From the NCBI GenBank assembly GCA_047619685.1, contig JBLHLC010000033.1, positions 1-41,092 of the forward strand: a stretch of 41,092 bases of DNA. Reading direction: 5' to 3'. The stretch comes from JABDJZ01 sp047619685 (GTDB lineage: Bacteria; Bacteroidota; Rhodothermia; Rhodothermales; UBA10348). Positions 6,838 to 14,580 of this stretch are shown here, piece after piece; the first letter of the stretch is position 1; each line of letters begins with the position of its first letter. A model generated the notes under the pieces. It had not been told where the DNA came from, did not search any database, and saw only the letters and a list, made by a program, of their open reading frames with translations. The position numbers were made by a program, and so were the translations under genes.

Positions 6838-7422
6838 ATGGTTACAGTTGCCATGAAAGGCTACACACCAAGACTTAAGGACAAGTATCGCGACGAGATC
6901 GTATCTGCTCTCAGGGAGCAGTTTTCCTACGACAACGTCATGCAGGTACCGCGTCTGGTCAAGATCACCGTCAACAAGGGCGTCGGTGAGGCAGTACAAA
7001 ACAAGAAGGTGATCGACGATGCGGTGGAGGAAATTCGCCGCATCACGGGTCAGCACCCGATGGTCCGGAATGCGCGTAAAAGCGTCTCGAACTTCAAGTT
7101 GCGCCAGGGCATGCCTGTCGGCGCGGCGGTTACCCTTCGGGGAACCCAGATGTACGAGTTCCTGGATCGGCTGGTGAACCTTGCTCTTCCACGTGTCCGC
7201 GACTTTCGCGGCATACCCGACAAGTCATTTGACGGGCGTGGCAACTACACGCTGGGCGTAAAGGAGCAGATCATTTTCCCCGAAATCGACGTGGACAAGG
7301 TCAGCCAGATTTCTGGTCTTGACATCACGTTTGTGACGACGGCCGGGACTGACGAGGAGGGGCTTGCGCTCCTGAAGGCCTTTGGGATGCCATTTGTGCG
7401 TCGCGAAGCCGAAGCAGCCTGA
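6838..7422 (+). CDS. rplE: 50S ribosomal protein L5 (uL5)
   Basis: The protein has 194 residues from the first ATG, or 189 from the ATG five codons later (MKGYTPRLKDKYRDEI). The later one matches the family N-terminus, and neither has a clear Shine-Dalgarno sequence. Signatures include VPRLVKITVNKGVGEAV, GQHPMVRNARKSVSNFKLR and FPEIDVDKV near the C-terminus. L5 binds 5S rRNA and contacts P-site tRNA. Confidence 0.96.
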   Translation: MVTVAMKGYTPRLKDKYRDEIVSALREQFSYDNVMQVPRLVKITVNKGVGEAVQNKKVIDDAVEEIRRITGQHPMVRNARKSVSNFKLRQGMPVGAAVTLRGTQMYEFLDRLVNLALPRVRDFRGIPDKSFDGRGNYTLGVKEQIIFPEIDVDKVSQISGLDITFVTTAGTDEEGLALLKAFGMPFVRREAEAA

Positions 7423-7452
7423 CCCAATCCAAAAACTCAAGCAACTGATCCT

Positions 7453-7722
7453 ATGGCAAAGAAAAGCTGGATAGCCCGCGAGCGCAAACGCGCAGCGTGT
7501 GTGGCCAAATACGCCGACAGGCGTCGTGCCTACAAGGCTTCTGGTGATTGGGAGAAGCTCCAAAAGCTTCCTCGCGACGCCAGCCCGGTTCGAATGAATA
7601 GTCGCTGCGCCATTACAGGTCGCTCACGCGGTTTCCTTCGTGCCTTTGGTGTCTCTCGTATCGCCTTTCGTGAGATGGCGCGCGCGGGACTGATCCCGGG
7701 CATTCGCAAGTCCAGCTGGTAG
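7453..7722 (+). CDS. rpsN: 30S ribosomal protein S14, zinc-free form (uS14)
   Basis: The 89-residue long form begins MAKKSWIARERKR and ends GLIPGIRKSSW. The zinc-ribbon cysteine pairs of the short form are absent: the corresponding region reads RCAITGRSRGFLRAFGVSRIAFREM. This is therefore the C-minus paralogue that folds without zinc. S14 lies in the 30S head. Confidence 0.95.
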   Translation: MAKKSWIARERKRAACVAKYADRRRAYKASGDWEKLQKLPRDASPVRMNSRCAITGRSRGFLRAFGVSRIAFREMARAGLIPGIRKSSW

Positions 7723-7792
7723 CCGGACCGAGTGCGTGATCAAGCGTTCCGTTTCGGGGCGAACTGATCGACACTACTGAAAAACTGAAAAG

Positions 7793-8194
7793 ATGAGCGC
7801 TATTTCTGACCCGGTTGGTGACTATCTGACCCGCATTCGTAATGCGGGACAGGCATCCCATCCGTACACCGACATCCCCGCTTCCAAACTGAAGCGTGCA
7901 ATTACCGAAATCCTTGTCGACAAGGGTTACGTCCGGAAGTACATCGACGTCGATGACGGCAAGCAAGGCTTGCTCCGGGTGTACCTGAAGTACCAGACGA
8001 CAGGGAAGCCGGTCATTGACTTTCTGAAGAGGGTTTCAAAGCCCGGCCTTCGGAAGTATGTCGGTGCCAGCGATCTCCCCCGCGTCAAGAACGGACTGGG
8101 GGTCGCTATTATCTCGACCTCCCAGGGCGTGATGACTGATAAGGAAGCTCGCTCCGCCGGAATCGGTGGAGAAGTGTTGGCCTTCGTCTTTTAG
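7793..8194 (+). CDS. rpsH: 30S ribosomal protein S8 (uS8)
   Basis: The 133 residues start MSAISDPVGDYLTRIRNAGQ. The C-terminal segment GLGVAIISTSQGVMTDKEAR and the ending GGEVLAFVF are diagnostic of S8. S8 binds the central domain of 16S rRNA and represses the spc operon in E. coli. The 70-nt gap upstream shows no strong stem. Confidence 0.96.
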   Translation: MSAISDPVGDYLTRIRNAGQASHPYTDIPASKLKRAITEILVDKGYVRKYIDVDDGKQGLLRVYLKYQTTGKPVIDFLKRVSKPGLRKYVGASDLPRVKNGLGVAIISTSQGVMTDKEARSAGIGGEVLAFVF

Positions 8195-8240
8195 ACGATG
8201 CGCCCTCGTACTCATCCGACTATTCTGAATTAGAGAAGCC

Positions 8241-8795
8241 ATGTCCCGCGTCGGAAAACTGCCGATTCCGCTGACAGATAATGTCAACGTAGAGATCGGC
8301 GCAAATAACAGAGTCCAGGTTAAAGGCCCCAAGGGAGAACTATTTCTCCAGGTCAACCCGGACATTTCACTCGCCCTCGAAAATGGCGAGTTGGTCGTAA
8401 CGCGTCCAACGGACCAGAAGCGTCACCGTGCAATGCACGGGCTCTACCGCTCGCTTTTGGGAGGTATGGTAATCGGCGTGACGGACGGTTATAAGCGCGA
8501 ACTCGAGGTCATAGGCGTCGGGTTTCGTGCGGCCGTGGAGAACGGGGTGCTTGAACTGGCACTCGGGTTTTCGCACCCCATCTATTTTCTGCCTCCGGAC
8601 GGGATCTCGATCACGGTCGACACCAAACGTGGCAAGAACACCTTCATCTTGATAGAAGGCATCGACAAACAACTCGTCGGTCATGTTGCGGCCAAAATCC
8701 GCAGCATGCGTCCTCCAGAGCCCTACAAGGGCAAAGGAGTCCGGTATACCGATGAGCATGTTCGTCGCAAGGCCGGCAAGACTGCGGCCAGATAG
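8241..8795 (+). CDS. rplF: 50S ribosomal protein L6 (uL6)
   Basis: The 184-residue protein begins MSRVGKLPIPLTDNVNVEIG. It contains VKGPKGELFLQV and ends with the conserved RPPEPYKGKGVRYTDEHVRR. Two homologous alpha/beta domains are expected at about residues 1-80 and 85-180. It lies near the factor-binding site of the 50S subunit. A CTGGT/ACCAG long-range stem lies in the gap to rplR. Confidence 0.96.
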   Translation: MSRVGKLPIPLTDNVNVEIGANNRVQVKGPKGELFLQVNPDISLALENGELVVTRPTDQKRHRAMHGLYRSLLGGMVIGVTDGYKRELEVIGVGFRAAVENGVLELALGFSHPIYFLPPDGISITVDTKRGKNTFILIEGIDKQLVGHVAAKIRSMRPPEPYKGKGVRYTDEHVRRKAGKTAAR

Positions 8796-8848
8796 CAGAC
8801 TGGTGGGCCGGCACAACCGTCGGATTCTACCAGCATAAAAAGACAATC

Positions 8849-9199
8849 ATGGCAAAATCAAAACAGGAAAAGCGGGCTCGGGTCAAGCGCGGTATTCGGA
8901 AGAAGATCTTCGGTACGGCATCACGTCCGCGTCTCTCGGTTTTTCGATCCAATAGACACATCTACGCGCAAATCATCGACGATGTGGCTGGACACACCCT
9001 GGCTTCGGCTTCGAGCTCGTCAGAAGGTGTCGAGGATGGCAAGCCCATTGCGGTTGGATCTGCAGTTGGCAAGCTGATCGCAAGCCGCGCACGTGAAGCA
9101 GGAATCGAACAGGTCGTTTTCGACCGGAACGGATTCCGTTATCACGGACGCGTTCAAGCGATAGCAGACGGGGCCCGCGAAGGCGGTCTGAAACTCTAG
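8849..9199 (+). CDS. rplR: 50S ribosomal protein L18 (uL18)
   Basis: The 116-residue product has a basic N-terminus (KQEKRARVKRGIRKKIFG) followed by RPRLSVFRSNRHIYAQIIDD, the L18 core. It ends with VVFDRNGFRYHGRVQAIADGAREGGL. L18 binds 5S rRNA together with L5. rpsE starts 30 nt later. Confidence 0.96.
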   Translation: MAKSKQEKRARVKRGIRKKIFGTASRPRLSVFRSNRHIYAQIIDDVAGHTLASASSSSEGVEDGKPIAVGSAVGKLIASRAREAGIEQVVFDRNGFRYHGRVQAIADGAREGGLKL

Positions 9200-9229
9200 A
9201 TCGACAAAGGTCGCCACAACTAGCGAACA

Positions 9230-9760
9230 ATGGCTAAAGGAAGAAATCGTCAGCAGGGCCAACAGCGCTCTGAAGATCAAAAGGAATGGATCGAGCGCCT
9301 CGTCTCTGTGAACAGGGTCGCGAAGGTCGTCAAGGGTGGTCGTCGCTTCTCGTTTAACGCCGTCGTGGTCGTCGGTGATGGGAAGGGTGTGGTTGGCACG
9401 GGCTTGGGAAAAGCCAATGAGGTCGCCGCAGCTATTGCCAAGGGCACGGAGGACGCAAAGAAGAACGTGATCCGTGTCCCCATGCGGAAGGGCACGATTC
9501 CTCACGAGATCGTCGGACGCAAGGACGCCGGTAAGGTGCTCCTCAGACCGGCTTCTCCCGGTACTGGTGTTATTGCCGGTGGTGGCGTGCGCGCTGTACT
9601 GGAGTGCGCCGGATACACGGACATCCTTTCCAAGTCGATGGGCTCCTCCAACCCGCACAACCAGGTTGCTGCCACGGTGAATGCACTGGCACTCCTGGAA
9701 GACCCCGCGGCAGTCGCGAAACGACGGGGCGTCCCGCTCGGTCGTGTCTTTGGAGGCTAA
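9230..9760 (+). CDS. rpsE: 30S ribosomal protein S5 (uS5)
   Basis: The protein has 176 residues. The S5 N-terminal double-stranded RNA-binding domain is seen at EWIERLVSVNRVAKVVKGGR and VGDGKGVVGTGLGKANEV. The C-terminal domain carries VRAVLECAGYTDILSKSMGS. S5 helps maintain decoding accuracy. The N-terminus is Gln/Arg-rich (GRNRQQGQQR). Confidence 0.96.
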   Translation: MAKGRNRQQGQQRSEDQKEWIERLVSVNRVAKVVKGGRRFSFNAVVVVGDGKGVVGTGLGKANEVAAAIAKGTEDAKKNVIRVPMRKGTIPHEIVGRKDAGKVLLRPASPGTGVIAGGGVRAVLECAGYTDILSKSMGSSNPHNQVAATVNALALLEDPAAVAKRRGVPLGRVFGG

Positions 9761-9778
9761 TCGTAAATAGAAGGCACG

Positions 9779-9961
9779 ATGGCAAAACTGATTATTACCC
9801 AAACCAAGAGCACGATCCGACGCACCGGCATCCAGAAGCGCACCATTGAGGCGCTCGGATTTCGCAGGCTGCATCAGACCGTCGAGCACCAAGACACGCC
9901 CCAGATTCGCGGGATGGTCAATAAGGTCTTGCACCTGGTTACCGTCACCGAAGAAGCGTAA
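9779..9961 (+). CDS. rpmD: 50S ribosomal protein L30 (uL30)
   Basis: The 60-residue protein starts MAKLIITQTKSTIRRTGIQK and includes ALGFRRLHQTVEHQDTPQIRGM, a near-canonical L30. The gene is small, but its position between rpsE and rplO and the full-length match make the call secure. Confidence 0.95.
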   Translation: MAKLIITQTKSTIRRTGIQKRTIEALGFRRLHQTVEHQDTPQIRGMVNKVLHLVTVTEEA

Positions 9962-10005
9962 TCCACAAGCGAGTCCGGCATCAGTCGGGCGCAAAGCACA
10001 GAAAA

Positions 10006-10467
10006 ATGGATCTCAGTAATCTCAAGCCCGCAAAGGGCTCGACCAAGTCCAAGAAGCGCATCGCCCGCGGGCAGGGCTCCGGACGCGGTGGGCATACTTC
10101 GACCAAGGGTCACAAGGGTCAGAATTCCCGCTCCGGTGGCGGCGTTCCGACTTGGTTTGAAGGTGGTCAAATGCCCCTTCAGCGTCGCGTCCCCAAGGGA
10201 GGCTTCAAGAACCGCTTCCGCGTTGCGTATGCTCCGGTCAATCTTGGCCGCCTCCAGGAACTGGTGGCTGCCGGCACACTCGATGGGTCGCAACCCATCA
10301 CCCCGGCGGTACTAGTTTCCGCGGGCGTAATTGGCAAGAAAGACCTCGTCAAGATTCTTGGTGGCGGCGAGCTTGAGACTGCGCTGCAGATCACGGGTCA
10401 CAAGTTCAGTGCATCCGCACGCGCAAAGATCGAGAAGGCGGGCGGTTCGGCAACAGAAGTTGCCTGA
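10006..10467 (+). CDS. rplO: 50S ribosomal protein L15 (uL15)
   Basis: The protein has 153 residues. MDLSNLKPAKGSTKSKKR leads into the Gly-rich ARGQGSGRGGHTSTKGHKGQ segment and GGQMPLQRRVPKGGFKNRF, both typical of L15. The C-terminus has the paralogous domain around ITGHKFSASARAKIEKAGG. secY follows after 37 nt, as in the spc operon of most bacteria. Confidence 0.96.
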   Translation: MDLSNLKPAKGSTKSKKRIARGQGSGRGGHTSTKGHKGQNSRSGGGVPTWFEGGQMPLQRRVPKGGFKNRFRVAYAPVNLGRLQELVAAGTLDGSQPITPAVLVSAGVIGKKDLVKILGGGELETALQITGHKFSASARAKIEKAGGSATEVA

Positions 10468-10504
10468 CCAACCACTAAAGCTCAACGAGTAACCCTCTAC
10501 ATTC

Positions 10505-11818
10505 ATGGCCGGTTTTACCGAAAGTCTTCGCAACGTTTGGAAGATCGACGAGCTACGGACTCGGATCCTCTACACCCTGGGCCTGCTCATGGTGTACAGG
10601 CTGGGCGCGTATGTGACGCTCCCGGGTGTCGATGCCCAGGCGCTCGCCGCGATCAACGCGCAGTCGGATCCCAATAACCTGTTTGGGCTTCTGGATCTCT
10701 TTGTTGGTGGCGCGTTCAGTGCCGCTGGCATTTTTGCGCTGGGGATCATGCCGTATATCACGGCATCGATCATAATCCAGCTCATGGGTGCTGTGGTGCC
10801 GTACTTCCAGAAGCTCCAGCGGGAGGGGGAGGAAGGGCGTCGGAAAATCACGCAGTTAACCCGGTATGGCACGATTGGCATTACGTCGCTTCAGTCGATT
10901 GGGTTTGCGATTCAGCTTCAGTACGGGGCAACGGGTGCCGCCATCGTCATCGGGGACACCTTCTTTACCATCTCCACGGTTATTGTCCTCACAGCAGGCA
11001 CCATGTTCGTGATGTGGTTGGGCGAGCGCATTACCGAAAGTGGAATCGGGAACGGCATCTCGCTGATCATCATGATCGGTATCGTGGCGTATCTGCCTCA
11101 GTCGTTGTTCAACGAGCTGGAGTTGTCAGGCAACTTCTTCATCTTCCTGCTTGAAATTGGCATCTTCGCCTTGGTAACCGCGGGTGTCATCCTGGTGACC
11201 CAGGGGATGCGCCGCATCCCCGTTCAGTACGCCAAGCGTGTTGTGGGACGGAAGGTGTATGGAGGCAGCACGCAGTATCTGCCACTGAGGGTGAACGCGG
11301 CGGGCGTCATGCCCATCATCTTTGCCCAGTCCATCATGTTCGTTCCGTCCACGGTCGCTTCGTTCTTTCCGGACAGTCCGTTTATGCAGCAGTTCGGCCT
11401 GTTCTTCTCCGATATATCGGGCTGGGGATACGCTTCCGTGTTCTTTGTCATCTGTGTCTTCTTCACCTACTTCTATACCGCCATTGCGGTGAACCCGAAG
11501 GAGATGGCCGACACCATGAAGCGCCAGGGCGGCTTTATTCCAGGTATTCGCCCAGGGAAGCAGACCAGTGAGTTCATTGACAACATTCTGACCCGGATTA
11601 CGCTTCCCGGCTCCATTTTCCTGGGCTTTGTGGCCATTCTCCCGGCGTTTGCGATGCAGGGCGGTGTGACTGCCGGTTTCGCCCAGTTCTTCGGCGGTAC
11701 CAGCCTTCTGATTCTTGTCGGTGTTACGCTGGACACGCTGCAGCAGGTAGAGAGTCACTTGCTGATGCGTCACTACGACGGCTTCATGAAGAGCGGCAAG
11801 ATCCGCGGTCGTCGCTAG
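10505..11818 (+). CDS. secY: Preprotein translocase subunit SecY
   Basis: The 437-residue polytopic membrane protein has about ten predicted transmembrane helices. They include the plug-region motif GIFALGIMPYITASIIIQL and the cytoplasmic-loop motif ESGIGNGISLIIM. The C-terminal loop with RQGGFIPGIRPGKQT is the SecA/ribosome contact region. SecY forms the protein-conducting channel with SecE and SecG. The N-terminus runs FTESLRNVWKIDELRTRILYTLG. map starts 7 nt after its stop, so the two are probably coupled. Confidence 0.97.
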   Translation: MAGFTESLRNVWKIDELRTRILYTLGLLMVYRLGAYVTLPGVDAQALAAINAQSDPNNLFGLLDLFVGGAFSAAGIFALGIMPYITASIIIQLMGAVVPYFQKLQREGEEGRRKITQLTRYGTIGITSLQSIGFAIQLQYGATGAAIVIGDTFFTISTVIVLTAGTMFVMWLGERITESGIGNGISLIIMIGIVAYLPQSLFNELELSGNFFIFLLEIGIFALVTAGVILVTQGMRRIPVQYAKRVVGRKVYGGSTQYLPLRVNAAGVMPIIFAQSIMFVPSTVASFFPDSPFMQQFGLFFSDISGWGYASVFFVICVFFTYFYTAIAVNPKEMADTMKRQGGFIPGIRPGKQTSEFIDNILTRITLPGSIFLGFVAILPAFAMQGGVTAGFAQFFGGTSLLILVGVTLDTLQQVESHLLMRHYDGFMKSGKIRGRR

Positions 11819-11825
11819 CAGTTCC

Positions 11826-12650
11826 ATGGTCCACCTCAAAAGCTCATCTGAGATCGAAAGCCTTCGGGCGTCTGCCGACCTGGTCGGCCGGACGCTGGCT
11901 GAGGTTGCGCGCCACATTTCTGTGGGCGTGACTACGCTTGAGTTGGATCGAGTGGCCGAGGACTTTGTCCGGAGCCAGGGCGCAGAGCCGGCATTCAAGG
12001 GCTACAAGGTCGGGCGCAACATATTCCCGGCTACGCTCTGTACATCGGTCAATGACCAGGTGGTACACGGTATTCCGGATGACCGTCCGCTTGAGGACGG
12101 AGATCTGGTGTCTGTGGATTGCGGTGTGGTGCTGAACGGTTTTTATGGAGATAGTGCCTACACATTTGCGGTGGGCACCATCTCAGAGGAAAAGGCTGAG
12201 TTGTGTCGTGTCACCTACCAGTCGCTTATGGAGGCGGTACAGGTTGCTGTTCTTGGCGGCCGATTGGGAGACATCGGACATGCGGTGGAAACGCGATGCC
12301 AGGCAGCCGGATTCGGTGTGGTGCGTGACCTTGTGGGACACGGTATCGGTAAGAACCTTCATGAGGAGCCATCGGTACCCAACTATGGACGTCAGGGAAG
12401 TGGCCGCAAACTCAAGGACGGACTGGTGATTTGCATCGAGCCGATGGTTAACACCGGCACAGAGCGCGTAAAGACCGAATCCGACGGATGGACGGTGCGC
12501 GCTGCTGATGGCAGTCCCTCAGCCCACTACGAGCATATGGTGGCTGTTCGCCGGGGAGCACCCGACGTCCTGACCACCTTTGAACATATCGAGGCCGTGC
12601 TGGACACGCCCCCTTACCACAAGAGGAAGGAGGCAGTCGGACATGCGTAA
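11826..12650 (+). CDS. map: Methionine aminopeptidase, type I
   Basis: The enzyme removes N-terminal methionine from nascent proteins, after deformylation by Def (also in this window). All metal-binding motifs are visible: SVDCGVVLNGFYGDSAYT (two Asp), DLVGHGIGKNLHEEPSVPNY (His), CIEPMVN (Glu) and HYEHMVAV (Glu). At 274 residues it is slightly longer than E. coli MAP because of a C-terminal tail ending PPYHKRKEAVGHA. In many Bacteroidota infA lies immediately downstream; here it does not. Confidence 0.96.
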   Translation: MVHLKSSSEIESLRASADLVGRTLAEVARHISVGVTTLELDRVAEDFVRSQGAEPAFKGYKVGRNIFPATLCTSVNDQVVHGIPDDRPLEDGDLVSVDCGVVLNGFYGDSAYTFAVGTISEEKAELCRVTYQSLMEAVQVAVLGGRLGDIGHAVETRCQAAGFGVVRDLVGHGIGKNLHEEPSVPNYGRQGSGRKLKDGLVICIEPMVNTGTERVKTESDGWTVRAADGSPSAHYEHMVAVRRGAPDVLTTFEHIEAVLDTPPYHKRKEAVGHA

Positions 12651-12725
12651 TCGGCCACACGGAGTGCGAGAACCAATCGCAACTCTTTCTGTATAACCTG
12701 TTCTGCACAAACTTTTCGGCGCACC

Positions 12726-12842
12726 ATGAAGGTCCGAGCAAGTGTGAAAAAGCGTAGTTCCGACGACAAGATCGTCCGTCGGAAGGGTCGCGTGTACATC
12801 ATCAATAAAAAGAACCCCAAGCATAAGCAGCGGCAGGGATAA
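12726..12842 (+). CDS. rpmJ: 50S ribosomal protein L36, zinc-free form (bL36)
   Basis: This 38-codon gene reads MKVRASVKKRSSDDKIVRRK, then GRVYIINKKNPKHKQRQG. Length, N-terminus and C-terminal NPKHKQ match L36. The three zinc-binding cysteines of the C-plus form are replaced by Ser, Asp and Asn, leaving only the histidine. It is therefore a zinc-independent paralogue. It ends 3 nt before rpsM, the usual alpha-operon order. Confidence 0.95.
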   Translation: MKVRASVKKRSSDDKIVRRKGRVYIINKKNPKHKQRQG

Positions 12843-12845
12843 GAC

Positions 12846-13226
12846 ATGCCACGAATTTCAGGGGTTGACGTACCGCCCAACAAACGCGCTGAGATCGCGC
12901 TGACGTCTATTTTCGGAATTGGTCGCTCGCGCGCCATAGAGATCTGTGAGCGTGTCGGAGTAGATCCGAACGCACACCCGTCCACCTGGACGGAAGATCA
13001 GACTCGAAGCGTTCGCCGATTGATTGAAGATGAATACCCGGTCGAAGGACAACTTCGTACCGAGATCTCGCTCAGTATCAAGCGACTGATGGATATCGGT
13101 TGCTACCGCGGTTTGCGTCACCGTCGCGGGCTCCCGGTTCGGGGCCAGCGGACGCAGACCAACGCGCGTACCCGGAAGGGTCGCAAGAAGACGGTCGCCG
13201 GTAAGAAGGTGGCCCCACGCAAGTAA
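12846..13226 (+). CDS. rpsM: 30S ribosomal protein S13 (uS13)
   Basis: The 126 residues start MPRISGVDVPPNKRAEIALT. They contain the helix-hairpin-helix segment SIFGIGRSRAIEICERVGVD and the diagnostic GLRHRRGLPVRGQRTQTNAR near the basic C-terminus. S13 bridges the head of the 30S to the 50S. The 179-nt gap downstream is the longest spacer in the ribosomal cluster. Confidence 0.97.
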   Translation: MPRISGVDVPPNKRAEIALTSIFGIGRSRAIEICERVGVDPNAHPSTWTEDQTRSVRRLIEDEYPVEGQLRTEISLSIKRLMDIGCYRGLRHRRGLPVRGQRTQTNARTRKGRKKTVAGKKVAPRK

Positions 13227-13230
13227 TTCG

Positions 13231-13337
13231 TCTGATGGGGGAAGGCCGCATTGCGGCTAGACTCTCGTCAAGCAAACAATCGCCTGATGCCGGGATGGTC
13301 GCATACTGCGGCCGGACTTTCGTCAGGTAAATCACCG
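13231..13337 (+). repeat. Imperfect tandem duplication with paired hairpins, rpsM-rpsK gap
   Basis: Two diverged copies of about 52-55 bp lie back to back. Both run CTGATG...GGG, then a C/T-CGCAT..TGCGGC hairpin, then GACT(C/T)TCGTCA. The first hairpin is GCCGC-ATT-GCGGC. The second is GTCGCA-TAC-TGCGGC, where a C-to-T change turns a C-G pair into T-G without breaking the stem. Retained pairing despite divergence suggests an RNA element. No protein is encoded. S4-type autoregulation of alpha operons is known elsewhere, but no match to it is claimed. Confidence 0.55.
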
Positions 13338-13355
13338 ACCAAGTCAATTGGGTTT

Positions 13356-13379
13356 CGCCTCGTTTCGGCGAGGTGTTTT
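13356..13379 (+). terminator. Terminator-like stem upstream of rpsK
   Basis: CGCCTCG pairs with CGAGGTG (seven pairs, one G-T) across a TTTCGG loop, followed directly by TTTT. It resembles a weak intrinsic terminator or attenuator in the middle of the alpha operon, 26 nt before rpsK. Complete termination is unlikely, since rpsK, rpsD, rpoA and rplQ have no obvious strong promoter of their own. Confidence 0.45.
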
Positions 13380-13405
13380 CCCTTTAATAAAGCCAAACAC
13401 AGCAC

Positions 13406-13804
13406 ATGGCGAAGACTAAACGGGCCGGTAGCCGTACCAAGAAGAAGAGCGTAGTCGTCGAGTCGAACGGACAGGCACACATTCGCGCCACGTTCAACAA
13501 CGTCTTGATTACGGTCACTGACCAGTATGGTAATACGATCTCTTGGGCGAGCTCGGGCAAGATGGGATTCCGGGGAAGCCGGAAGAACACGCCCTACGCC
13601 GCACAGGTAGCCGCCAGTTCTGCGGGCAAGGAAGCATACGATCTCGGCCTACGTCGGGTTGAGGTCTATGTCAAAGGACCTGGATCCGGCCGTGAGTCGG
13701 CCATTCGGGCGCTTTCCTCTGTAGGACTGGAGATTGCCACCATTAGAGACGTTACACCGATCCCTCACAACGGCTGCCGGCCGCCCAAACGTCGTCGCGT
13801 CTGA
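13406..13804 (+). CDS. rpsK: 30S ribosomal protein S11 (uS11)
   Basis: The protein has 132 residues. The basic N-terminus AKTKRAGSRTKKK precedes GQAHIRATFNNVLITVTDQ and ISWASSGKMGFRGSRKNTP. The C-terminus ends with the strongly conserved DVTPIPHNGCRPPKRRRV. S11 forms part of the 30S platform near the mRNA exit. Confidence 0.97.
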   Translation: MAKTKRAGSRTKKKSVVVESNGQAHIRATFNNVLITVTDQYGNTISWASSGKMGFRGSRKNTPYAAQVAASSAGKEAYDLGLRRVEVYVKGPGSGRESAIRALSSVGLEIATIRDVTPIPHNGCRPPKRRRV

Positions 13805-13869
13805 CGCTATGGCAGGGTAGAAGCCCGGTTACCCGGTCTAGGCGGCTAGTGCAGCAGCCCGGCCCGGTA

Positions 13870-13889
13870 CGTTTGTAAACCGACAAACG
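13870..13889 (+). other. Hairpin immediately upstream of the rpsD ribosome-binding site
   Basis: CGTTTGT and ACAAACG form a perfect 7-bp stem around AAACCG. It ends just before AAAAGGAGAAAACT-ATG, which is the clearest Shine-Dalgarno sequence in the alpha region. Its position would suit translational control of rpsD, and S4 is the alpha-operon repressor in other bacteria. That role is an inference. Confidence 0.4.
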
Positions 13890-13905
13890 AGAAAAGGAGA
13901 AAACT

Positions 13906-14508
13906 ATGGCCCGTTATAGAGGCCCAAAACAAAAGATCGCGCGCCGATTCAAGGAGCCGATCTTCGGCCCCAGCAAGGCGCTGGAGCGTAAGCCGAATCC
14001 ACCTGGTCAACACGGTCAGGGTCGGCGTCCAAAGGAAAGTGAGTACGCCATTCAGCTCAAGGAGAAGCAGAAGGCCAAGTACACATACGGATTGCTGGAG
14101 AAGCAATTCAGGCGTCTCTTCGAGAAAGCTGCCCGCAAGAAGGGAGTTACCGGAGAGAATCTGCTGCGCTTTCTCGAGGCTCGTCTGGACAACACGATCT
14201 TCCGCCTTGGGTTTGCCCGTACGCGCCGTCAGGCACGCCAGTTGGTAACCCACGGTCACGTCATGGTCAACGGTACGCTGCTGGACATCCCGTCAGCGAT
14301 GCTGCGTGCAGGCGACGTGGTCGCGATGCGCCCAAAGAGCCGCAATCTATATGTGGTTCAGGACGCGGCGCAGAAGACACGCAAGGCCTTTCCCTGGCTG
14401 GAAGTAGACCGCAATCAGATGACGGGCAAGTTCCTGGATTTCCCCAATCGCGAGGACATTCCAGAGAACATCAAGGAGCAGCTAATCGTCGAGCTGTACT
14501 CCAAGTAG
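13906..14508 (+). CDS. rpsD: 30S ribosomal protein S4, zinc-free form (uS4)
   Basis: The 200 residues begin MARYRGPKQKIARRFKEPIF, a form typical of Bacteroidota. There are no cysteines, so the N-terminal zinc knuckle is absent. The S4 RNA-binding domain is at RLDNTIFRLGFARTRRQARQ and HGHVMVNGTLLDIPS, and the protein ends ENIKEQLIVELYSK. S4 starts 30S assembly. A good ribosome-binding site (AAGGAG) precedes the ATG. Confidence 0.97.
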   Translation: MARYRGPKQKIARRFKEPIFGPSKALERKPNPPGQHGQGRRPKESEYAIQLKEKQKAKYTYGLLEKQFRRLFEKAARKKGVTGENLLRFLEARLDNTIFRLGFARTRRQARQLVTHGHVMVNGTLLDIPSAMLRAGDVVAMRPKSRNLYVVQDAAQKTRKAFPWLEVDRNQMTGKFLDFPNREDIPENIKEQLIVELYSK

Positions 14509-14532
14509 ACCTGATCACGATTTAGCCGGGCG

Positions 14533-14557
14533 TCGGGCAGCCAGAGCCCGATTTGTT
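14533..14557 (+). terminator. Attenuator-like hairpin rpsD-rpoA
   Basis: TCGGGC pairs with GCCCGA over a 7-nt loop and is followed by TTTGTT. The stem is short (6 bp) and the T-tract interrupted, so partial termination or RNA processing is the most that can be suggested. The rpoA ATG lies 23 nt further on. Confidence 0.35.
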
Positions 14558-14580
14558 CGGAACGCATTCAACGAGCTGAC

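Noticed and set aside
9020..9994. Long - strand open frame (324 codons) opposite rplR, rpsE and rpmD
   Set aside because: It is antisense to three well-supported ribosomal protein genes and shows no domain signature; such frames are common in GC-rich coding DNA.
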